NCBI GenBank assembly: GCA_012031955.1
Contig: JAAURZ010000151.1
Coordinates: 1 to 6,234, forward strand
Source of the DNA: Bacteroidia bacterium
GTDB taxonomy: Bacteria > Bacteroidota > Bacteroidia > Cytophagales > Cyclobacteriaceae
Length of the DNA: 6,234 nt
Direction of reading: 5' to 3'
Shown: positions 1 through 5,204 of the stretch, one piece after another
How the letters are laid out: every line of letters starts with the position of its first letter
How positions within the stretch are numbered: the first letter of the stretch is position 1
Notes under the pieces: generated by a model
Seen by the model: the letters and a program-made list of their open reading frames with translations, nothing else
Database searches by the model: none
What the model was told of the DNA's origin: nothing
Translations under genes and position numbers: made by a program

Positions 1-2
1 TC

Positions 3-524
3 CGGCGCCCGGATCTTGGCCGGCAGCTGAACGAGCCGTCAATCGATCTACTCCAGTCTGCAGGTATCGCCCGCAATCAGGATGTTGCTATTATACTCGC
101 TGACGGCCTTTCTGCCACGGCCATCAACAACCATGCGATACCCTTCTTGAAATTGCTCATACCCTCACTGAGCGACAGCGGCATTTCGCTCGCGCCCATC
201 ACACTTGTGGAGCATGGCCGCGTGGCCATTGGCGATGAGATAGGCGAACTGTGGAAAGCAAAACTATCAGTGATACTTATCGGCGAACGTCCCGGCTTGA
301 GTTCGCCGGATAGCATGGGTGTGTATTTCACCTACCGACCAACGGTTGGACTTACTGACGATTCGCGCAATTGTGTGTCCAACATACGACCCGCCGGATT
401 GCCCTACCAGGCTGCCGCCGAAAAACTTTTCTACTTGATCAAAGAGTCCCTCCGCCTCAAGTTATCCGGAGTCAATCTGAAGGACAGTGCAAGTCTGCCG
501 GGCGAACAAGTAACAACCGCCTGA
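3..524 (+). CDS. eutC: Ethanolamine ammonia-lyase small subunit (EutC), 5'-truncated
   Basis: Small (light) subunit of adenosylcobalamin-dependent ethanolamine ammonia-lyase, which with EutB splits ethanolamine into acetaldehyde and ammonia in the cytoplasm. The frame is open from the left edge and gives 173 residues. It begins in the family's RRPDLGR motif, so roughly the first 80-100 residues of a normal 250-300-residue EutC lie outside the window. Diagnostic stretches follow: ILADGLSATAI, then GRVAIGDEIGE, then VILIGERPGLSSPDSMGVY, then RNCVSNIRPAGL, and near the end LSGVNLKD. The GERPGL and C-x-SNI segments belong to the conserved cobalamin-contacting part of the family (family knowledge). 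The frame shows no break. In this phylum eutB normally lies directly upstream, which would be to the left of the window. The gene converges on the neighbouring minus-strand gene with only 27 bp between the stop codons. Confidence 0.95.
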   Translation, partial: RRPDLGRQLNEPSIDLLQSAGIARNQDVAIILADGLSATAINNHAIPFLKLLIPSLSDSGISLAPITLVEHGRVAIGDEIGELWKAKLSVILIGERPGLSSPDSMGVYFTYRPTVGLTDDSRNCVSNIRPAGLPYQAAAEKLFYLIKESLRLKLSGVNLKDSASLPGEQVTTA

Positions 525-540
525 TCGCATGGCTCTGGAA

Positions 541-560
541 AAATACGCGCGTCAGCGCTT
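541..560 (-). terminator. Weak terminator-like hairpin at the convergent gene ends
   Basis: On the minus strand the last codons of the beta-barrel gene form GCGC-TGAC-GCGC, a 4-bp G+C-only stem with the TGA stop in its loop. GTATTTTT follows. The T-run is suitable for an intrinsic terminator but the stem is very short. The gap between the converging stops of eutC (524) and this gene (552) is only 27 bp, so any terminator must sit here. No better candidate is visible for the eutC direction. Confidence 0.3.
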
Positions 561-1244
561 GTCGAGTTTATAGGCGAGGGAGAAGGTGAGGGAAGGCACA
601 AAGGCGTAATGAGAATAGTAATACCGCAGCTCCTGGTCCACCTCGTCGCTGAGAGAATCCAGTTGACGCGTTTCGGAAGTCAGGGTACTTTTCGAGCCGG
701 CGTTTGCGCTCAAACCAAGGTCCGTGGCCATTTCGAGCCGATCTGAAAGTGCAAAACGACGGCCGTAAAGAAGGCCGACCTGAAGCAACGAGGATTGGAT
801 GGATAGATATGGTTCAGCGGTACCAGATCGCCCCCGCCTGGTGGGATACGTGCTCAGGTCTTCTCCAAAATAAGATTCCACAGCGTCGGCCGGCGTGTCG
901 CCTGCATGCAAGCCAATGTACTGGATAAAAACACCCGCGTAGTTCTTTCCGAAATTGTAGTTGATGCCAAGCTCGCCCACTGCACCAAACGTAAACGCAT
1001 CCTCAAAAATAGTCGTGATCTCCTCGTCAGTTCCAAGCGCCTCCAGTATCGATATGATGATGGTACTGTTGGGAGGCGTGAGCACACCGGCTTGCACTGA
1101 AAGTGAAAAGTGATTACTCAGTTTACCTTCATAGCCCACACCAAACTGGACGGGAACCTCGGCAAGAATTTTTACGCTGCGCGATTGCCCTTCGGCTGCC
1201 TTACATGCAACGACAAGACATAACAACATCAGGACATTTTTCAT
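552..1244 (-). CDS. Exported protein, probable outer-membrane beta-barrel, function unknown
   Basis: A 230-residue protein that I do not recognise as a named family. The N-terminus is a signal peptide: K2, a hydrophobic run at residues 4-13, then a small-residue region ending in AAEG before Q20. A VVAC segment at 11-14 could also be read as a lipobox, but its hydrophobic core is short, so ordinary signal peptidase I cleavage seems likelier. The mature part has alternating polar/hydrophobic strands rich in Gly, Tyr and Phe, such as VQFGVGYEGKLSNHFSLSVQ and GELGINYNFGKNYAGVFIQY. It closes with SLTFSLAYKL, as expected of a small outer-membrane barrel. I start it at the ATG at 1244, because the in-frame upstream Met at 1292 would place non-signal sequence and an RNA hairpin inside the coding region. 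It lies 69 bp downstream of the lipoprotein gene on the same strand, so the two may be co-transcribed. Ligand or transport role cannot be read from the sequence. Confidence 0.72.
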   Translation of the reverse strand: MKNVLMLLCLVVACKAAEGQSRSVKILAEVPVQFGVGYEGKLSNHFSLSVQAGVLTPPNSTIIISILEALGTDEEITTIFEDAFTFGAVGELGINYNFGKNYAGVFIQYIGLHAGDTPADAVESYFGEDLSTYPTRRGRSGTAEPYLSIQSSLLQVGLLYGRRFALSDRLEMATDLGLSANAGSKSTLTSETRQLDSLSDEVDQELRYYYSHYAFVPSLTFSLAYKLDKR

Positions 1245-1260
1245 TGGCTTCAAATGAACA

Positions 1261-1287
1261 CAGCAACCGGGGTTGATCCGGTTGCTG
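1261..1287 (-). terminator. Perfect 10-bp hairpin between lipoprotein and barrel genes
   Basis: CAGCAACCGG at 1261-1270 and CCGGTTGCTG at 1278-1287 are exact reverse complements around a 7-base loop. The hairpin lies in the 69-bp gap between the lipoprotein stop (1314) and the barrel start (1244), all read on the minus strand. On that strand the stem is followed by TGTTCATTT, only a weak U-rich tract. It could be a partial terminator that lowers expression of the second gene, an mRNA-stabilising 3' end for the lipoprotein transcript, or a leader structure for the barrel gene. The stem is directly visible; the role is inferred. Confidence 0.5.
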
Positions 1288-1313
1288 AACACTGTTGTAT
1301 GGGAGTCGCTTTG

Positions 1314-2060
1314 TCAGATTTCACTCACGTCGCCGGTTGTCAGGTTCACTGAGTAGGTGGTTCCGTTCACAGTGACGGTGGCACCGCCGTCGCCTTCAAA
1401 GACGATTGAAGCAGTGAAAGTAAATGTGCCTTTCCCCGTGGCGGTTGCCGTAATAAGCGCCGCCGCCGTTCCACCCTCGATGGTATAAGTCGACTTGTTG
1501 ACGGAGAGATCTGCGACCGTAATGTCGATCGTGCTGGTGGTGCTCGTTTTGTTTCGGATCTTCGACTGAAAAGAACCTGTGGTGGAATAGTCTCCATTGA
1601 TCAAGTACGATGCTGCGGCAGCGTCTAATTCGGTTACCGCGAGGTCGACGGTGCCGGCATGTTCGGAAGCCAGTCGGGGTGCGTCGAAATTTCCGCTGTA
1701 GGTAATGTCCACCGCCATCGACTGGGGAACATCGAGACCGCAGGCGAGCACATAACTGTAGCTGTACGTGTAGTTGTAGGTTACAAGGCTACCCTGGGGA
1801 CTTGACGAACTGAACGATTCCGTATCCGTATATCCGCATGCGTTTATCCTTCCACCATCGCTCGCATCAACGGCGGTTGTAGTGGTTTCCGCCGACTCAT
1901 TCACCATCACGGTGAGGCCGGAGGAACTCTCGGACAGCGACGCCGCAATCATTTCAGCTGCTTCTTCATTGGACAATGGTGCCGACTCGTCGTCGTCTTT
2001 GCAGCTCACCGCAACCGTCAGTAGAGTAAGAATCAAAAAAGCGTTCCATGTTGTTTTCAT
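1314..2060 (-). CDS. Surface-type lipoprotein, Ser/Thr-rich, function unknown
   Basis: A 248-residue lipoprotein with no recognised function. The signal peptide is a Lys-led hydrophobic run at residues 2-19 ending AVS-C, with the lipidated Cys at 20. The mature protein begins C-K-D-D-D-E. A Lys followed by two or more acidic residues straight after the lipid Cys matches the lipoprotein export signal described in Bacteroidota, which carries lipoproteins to the outer face of the outer membrane. After a short helix-like acidic stretch (about 29-47) the chain is Ser/Thr/Gly-rich and strand-forming, including a YNYTYSYSY run at 95-103 between two Cys (75 and 107) that could pair. The C-terminus (VTVNGTTYSVNLTTGDV) looks like a closing beta-hairpin. 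I chose the ATG at 2060 because the signal peptide starts there; upstream in-frame Mets extend into the hydroxylase gene in another frame. It follows the hydroxylase by 70 bp and precedes the barrel gene. Confidence 0.85.
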   Translation of the reverse strand: MKTTWNAFLILTLLTVAVSCKDDDESAPLSNEEAAEMIAASLSESSSGLTVMVNESAETTTTAVDASDGGRINACGYTDTESFSSSSPQGSLVTYNYTYSYSYVLACGLDVPQSMAVDITYSGNFDAPRLASEHAGTVDLAVTELDAAAASYLINGDYSTTGSFQSKIRNKTSTTSTIDITVADLSVNKSTYTIEGGTAAALITATATGKGTFTFTASIVFEGDGGATVTVNGTTYSVNLTTGDVSEI

Positions 2061-2130
2061 AATCCTGATGTTTTGTTTTAGCGCTTGGATGGATAATAAT
2101 GGCGAATGTTTAATTCTCGTGCCGGAGTAT

Positions 2131-2951
2131 TCAGTCAACGACATGTTTTCTGAGGCCAACGATTGCCTTCGAATCGGCGCAAACGTGTTCGGATTTTTCA
2201 CGTTCATGTGTCCTTGCAAATTCCTGTTCGTAGCGTTCATGATTGGTGCCGAACAGACGATCCCAGAAATTAAAGTAGAGTCCGTAGTTGCTCCTTCCGT
2301 AGTGATGGTGCATGTTGTGATGCGTACTGGTGTTGAACCATCTGAGAACCGGATGTTGGATGAATCGCGACGGAAGGAGCTCGAAGCCCAGGTGCCCCAC
2401 CACATTCATGATGATCATATAGAGACCAAACAGGCCGATTACGCTGGTATGCATTGGTATGGTGAGCACCATCAGCGGGAGTATGGCCACTTCAATCACA
2501 GCTTCGAAGGATGGAACGAAAAAGCGGCCAGCGGCGTCGGGTTGTGGCTCCGGTGGTGCACATGATGCACGAATCTGAATATCTTTTTCCAGTGCATAAG
2601 GCGGTGCATCCAGTAAAAGTAGGTGTCGTGAAGGATCACAGTCAGGAATAATGTGAAAACATAGTAGCCCCATGAATGGGCATGCACATCGTTGTATAGT
2701 TTTGTGTACGCCCGAAGCGGCGAGAAAACTGACGCATAGATCACAACGCCAAAGATCACAATCGTCGACAACGAATACATGACCTCTGTTTGAATGGCCG
2801 ATCGTTGCGGAAAACGTTCCTGGATTTTAAACCGTCGCAACGGGTTACGTTTCCATACATAAAAAAGTGCATAGGCCAGTCCGGCGAAGAAGACGTAGCG
2901 GAAGGTTGATCCGATCAACACCTGCCACCATTCAATGTTCAGGTAGTTCAT
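2131..2951 (-). CDS. Fatty acid hydroxylase / sterol desaturase family membrane enzyme, frameshifted
   Basis: An integral-membrane di-iron oxygenase of the fatty acid hydroxylase superfamily, which hydroxylates or desaturates lipid substrates; the exact substrate cannot be told. Restoring one missing base gives 273 residues, a normal family length. Hydrophobic segments lie near residues 10-32, 57-77, 94-109 and 152-190. The three metal-binding His clusters are present: H108 with HRLMH (116-120), HHVHH (129-133), and HHNMHHH (211-217). The end of the domain, NYGLYFNFWDRLFGT (222-236), is typical. The first 148 residues read from the ATG at 2951; this frame stops at 2496-2498 after FHPSKL. The rest, from E150 (GAA at 2505-2503), continues one base out of phase as SEAVIEV, exactly as the family expects. 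The start codon is preceded by the A-rich AAAATAAAAG. It is divergent from the kinase gene and first of three minus-strand genes. The break is probably a sequence error; if real, the enzyme would lose its third His cluster and be inactive. Confidence 0.9.
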
Positions 2952-3088
2952 AGCTTTTATTTTCTAACAAGACGTTGACGGTGCGTACCGGGTTGAAACC
3001 GACGCAACAAATTCAGCAATCGCCGCACAGACTTCAGTGAATGACAAAGAAATGTTCTTCGCTTTGAAGCAAAAGTGTATTTTTAGGT
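2952..3088. promoter_or_regulatory. Divergent promoter region between hydroxylase and kinase genes
   Basis: A 137-bp gap that must hold promoters for both directions. For the hydroxylase, minus-strand TGAATTTG at 3015-3008 matches seven of eight positions of the Bacteroidota -7 consensus TAnnTTTG, but I see no TTG at the usual -33 distance. For the kinase, TCGCTTTG at 3059-3066 also misses one fixed position and lacks a clear -33 box. These are suggestions only. There is no obvious Shine-Dalgarno for the kinase; TTTTTAGGT abuts its ATG. Confidence 0.3.
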
Positions 3089-4090
3089 ATGGACTCCCCG
3101 TTTGGAAAACGCATTCAACTGGCTTTCTGGATTCTGTTGCTCACGTTCAACATTTACCTGGGAAGCTTTGCATTGGGGTTGCAAGATGCGTTGTTCAGAG
3201 CCGTGCTAAATGTGGCGTGTCATTTAATCAATTTCTATGGATTTTATTCCCTTATCATACCACGTTACTATGAAAAGAAAAACCATACGTTGGCAGTAGC
3301 CGGTGCCCTGGTGTTAGTCGCCACACTTACACCCATTCGGATGTACATCGAGAACCAGTTTACATTGACCGGTCAACTGGCCCAACGCCTTGGCGAAACA
3401 GGTCGCCTTGCCTTTGTGTTGTTTACAGAGATTGCCATTGGCGGATTTGCTTCGTTGATGCGACTGGCCGTAAACAATGAGATCAACAAGCGCCGCCTGA
3501 TCGAGTTGTCGCGGTCGCACGCCGAGAGCGAGTTGCGTTTCCTGAAAGCCCAGATGAACCCGCACTTTCTGTTCAATACCATCAACAACATCTATTCATT
3601 GTCGCTTGTCAAGTCGGACAGGACACCGGAGGCTTTGATGAAACTTTCGGAACTGCTGCGTTATATGTTGTACGAAACCAATGAACAAGTGCCTCTTGCC
3701 AAGGAGGTAACGATCCTGCACGACTATGCCCACCTCTTTCAATTGCGGTATGAGAATCCACTGCACCTTACTATTTCAACCGAGGTACGCACCGACGCGT
3801 CCGTCGAACCGCTTGTGCTGGTCCCTATTCTTGAAAATGCATTGAAGCATTCGGGGCTTGGAATTAACGACCGCGCTTTCGTAATTTTCTCGCTCGAAGA
3901 AGTGAACCGCACCCTCGTGGTACAGTGTACTAACAGCCGCACAGACGTGCGGGTTAAAGACGAGCCCGGCGGCATTGGCTTAAGCAACATAACCAAACGC
4001 CTTGAGTTGGTTTACCCCGGCCGCCATCAGCTTATCGTCAATGAAAATGCAAGCCAATTTGAAATGCGACTAACCATTCAACTGACATGA
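3089..4090 (+). CDS. LytS-type membrane sensor histidine kinase
   Basis: A 333-residue inner-membrane sensor kinase of the LytS/YehU class (His_kinase family, PF06580). The N-terminal half has about four membrane helices (near residues 11-31, 35-57, 68-88 and 107-128) and no separate sensory domain, so the stimulus is probably sensed in or at the membrane. A coiled linker (131-150) leads to the phosphoacceptor motif LKAQMNPHFLFNTINNI, with His159. The ATP-binding half shows the N-box LVPILENALKHS (Asn250) and the G-box GGIGLSNITKRL (294-305). The length is ordinary for the family and no frame break is seen. The stop overlaps the start of the LytTR regulator by 4 bp (ATGA at 4087-4090), so the two are almost certainly a translationally coupled two-component pair. 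The ATG at 3089 is the first plausible start and directly precedes the first membrane helix. Confidence 0.95.
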   Translation: MDSPFGKRIQLAFWILLLTFNIYLGSFALGLQDALFRAVLNVACHLINFYGFYSLIIPRYYEKKNHTLAVAGALVLVATLTPIRMYIENQFTLTGQLAQRLGETGRLAFVLFTEIAIGGFASLMRLAVNNEINKRRLIELSRSHAESELRFLKAQMNPHFLFNTINNIYSLSLVKSDRTPEALMKLSELLRYMLYETNEQVPLAKEVTILHDYAHLFQLRYENPLHLTISTEVRTDASVEPLVLVPILENALKHSGLGINDRAFVIFSLEEVNRTLVVQCTNSRTDVRVKDEPGGIGLSNITKRLELVYPGRHQLIVNENASQFEMRLTIQLT

Positions 4091-4781
4091 TACTCAAGGC
4101 AGTCATTGTCGACGACGAATACCTGGCCATCAGAGTGCTGGAGGAGTATGCGATGCGCTCCGCAAATCTGTCGGTGGTAAAAACATTTACGAATCCAAAA
4201 GAAGCAGTCGACTTTCTTGCGAGCGCGGCCGTCGATGTGTTGTTTCTTGACATTCAGATGCCCTATCTTTCCGGTTTTGATCTACTCGCCAGGCTTGACA
4301 ATCCACCCCTTGTTGTATTCACTACCGCCCGTCACGATTACGCTGTGCAGGCATTTGAACTCGATGTGCTCGATTACCTCGTAAAGCCAATTGCTTATGA
4401 GAGATTTCAGAAAGCAATTGAGCGCGCCGTTGAGTACTTCAACTATCGCCAGCCCCATGCGTTGGCGATGGATCATATCATCGTGCGTGCCGATCATCGC
4501 ATTCAAAAGATCATGATCGCCGACATACTTTACCTCGAAGGATTGAGCGAATACACACGCATCCACACAAAGGCAAAAGTGTTCATTGTGATGGTGGACT
4601 TAAACGCCATCACGGAACGCTGCAGGCCAGCGACTTTGTCCAGATACATAAGAGCTATGTGGTAGCCCTGCGGTATGTGACATCGTTCACCAGCAGAAAG
4701 GCTTTCGTGGAGGATCAAAAGCCGTTGCCGGTTGGCCGGGCCTACAAAGAAGATTTTCTGAAAGCCATGAGGTCTGAGTAG
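4087..4781 (+). CDS. LytTR-family response regulator, frameshifted in the DNA-binding domain
   Basis: Partner regulator of the upstream kinase. The receiver domain (about 1-118) has the acidic pocket D9-D10-E11, phosphoacceptor Asp55 in VLFLDIQMP, Thr79 in VVFTTA, and Lys100 in YLVKP. A LytTR DNA-binding domain follows from about residue 128 (IIVRADHRIQKI, then DILYLEGLSEYTRIHT). In the sequence as given, the frame hits TAG at 4663-4665 after residue 192, the last 14 residues being nonsense. One missing base at about 4620/4621 restores LQASDFVQIHKSYVVAL, the canonical LytTR HKSY(V/I)V segment. The frame then runs to TAG at 4779-4781, giving 231 residues, a normal length. The start overlaps the kinase stop by 4 bp. 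LytTR proteins typically bind direct repeats upstream of target genes; I could not identify a convincing target repeat in this window. Confidence 0.94.
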
Positions 4782-4787
4782 GAAGTG

Positions 4788-4819
4788 TCCCGTTGGAATT
4801 TTCATTCAAGCCATCGGGA
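4788..4819 (+). terminator. Hairpin after the LytTR regulator stop
   Basis: TCCCGTTGG (4788-4796) pairs with CCATCGGGA (4811-4819) over nine positions with one T-T mismatch, around a 14-base loop, starting 7 bp after the regulator's stop. The position suits the end of the kinase-regulator operon. There is no T-run immediately after the stem; only GCTTTT some 10 bp later. It is a candidate terminator or 3' stabilising hairpin. Confidence 0.35.
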
Positions 4820-4932
4820 ATATGGATGCTTTTGATCAGAACAACGTCCACGCACTTGATCGATAACAGTGTCGATCGAGTGGCGCATTACTCATGTTTG
4901 TCTTCGTTTTTGTGCCAACCGGTATAAAGTTG

Positions 4933-4963
4933 TTGTTTATGTGCCGGATTCTTGGTATTTTTT
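4933..4963 (+). promoter_or_regulatory. Possible Bacteroidota-type promoter in the gap
   Basis: TTG at 4933-4935, a 20-base spacer, then TATTTTTT at 4956-4963 approximates the Bacteroidota primary-sigma pattern of a TTG near -33 and TAnnTTTG near -7, missing only the final G. It would start a transcript near 4970, about 235 bp before the hybrid kinase ATG. The pattern is short and AT-rich, so chance is a real possibility. Confidence 0.27.
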
Positions 4964-5009
4964 TATCTGTTTAATTGAGCGAAAGCTAAGAGCCCATCCA
5001 TATTGCACA

Positions 5010-5068
5010 CGTCAGGCGGCGAAAACGTCAAGTTATATGCCTGTTATTGTGCAGATTGTGGCCTGACG
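5010..5068. repeat. Inverted repeat with 8-bp arms in the non-coding gap
   Basis: CGTCAGGC (5010-5017) and GCCTGACG (5061-5068) are exact reverse complements separated by 43 bases. In an RNA they could close a larger structured domain. The arms neither lengthen outward nor continue inward. A compact GGCAG/CTGCC hairpin (5071-5085) follows immediately. Function unknown. Confidence 0.4.
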
Positions 5069-5153
5069 GTGGCAGCCCGACTGCCTGCCTCAAATGCCAC
5101 AATGCAACTATTGAGCGGATCAGATGATCGTGGAATGCCCGCAACCGGGTGTT

Positions 5154-5178
5154 ACGACGGTCATGTTGTCGTGTTTTT
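5154..5178 (+). terminator. Terminator-like stem with T-run just before the hybrid kinase
   Basis: ACGACGG (5154-5160) pairs with TTGTCGT (5166-5172) as five Watson-Crick and two G-T pairs around a 5-base loop, then G and five T (5174-5178). This is the best intrinsic-terminator shape in the window. It lies about 25 bp upstream of the ATG at 5205, so it would end a transcript coming from the gap or act as an attenuator for the kinase gene. The stem is only moderately stable. Confidence 0.4.
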
Positions 5179-5204
5179 GAACGTTTAATTTTTTGCCGAG
5201 CAGT

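Larger units (their letters stand above)
4782..5204. other. 423-bp non-coding, hairpin-rich gap
   Basis: No convincing gene is visible on either strand; the short open frames of about 60-65 codons here have no recognisable motif or ribosome site. What is visible is base-pairing potential: the hairpin at 4788-4819; CTTGATCGA/TCGATCGAG at 4855-4863 and 4872-4880, nine pairs with one G-T wobble; the distant pair CGTCAGGC (5010-5017) and GCCTGACG (5061-5068); GGCAG/CTGCC at 5071-5085; and a terminator-like stem at 5154-5178. A possible promoter lies at 4933-4963. It could be a long regulatory leader for the downstream hybrid kinase, a small RNA, or simply two intergenic hairpins around decayed sequence. 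Confidence 0.5.

Noticed and set aside
77..331. Minus-strand open frame opposite eutC
   Set aside because: It is a shadow of the strongly conserved eutC frame, with no motif of its own.
1245..1292. Upstream start at 1292 for the barrel protein
   Set aside because: It would translate through the perfect hairpin and put 16 non-signal residues before an otherwise well-formed signal peptide at 1244.
2061..2405. N-terminal extension of the lipoprotein to an upstream Met at 2405
   Set aside because: The extension would overlap the hydroxylase coding region in another frame and bury the signal peptide and lipobox inside the protein.
1882..2565. A 227-codon plus-strand open frame spanning the lipoprotein start and the hydroxylase end
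   Set aside because: It is antisense to two genes with strong motifs, straddles their boundary, and its translation has no domain or signal features.
5010..5068. Integron attC-like site, suggested by GTTATATGCC and the flanking inverted arms
   Set aside because: The arms lack the paired GTTRRRY and RYYYAAC core sites, and there is no cassette or integrase nearby.
5003..5188. A 61-codon open frame with several Cys (CYCADCGL) in the gap
   Set aside because: The Cys spacing hints at a metal site, but there is no ribosome site, the frame starts in the middle of an inverted repeat and no family is recognisable.
5193..5204. TTG start at 5193 for the hybrid kinase
   Set aside because: The ATG at 5205 gives a normal receiver N-terminus; the four extra residues add nothing and TTG starts are rarer.
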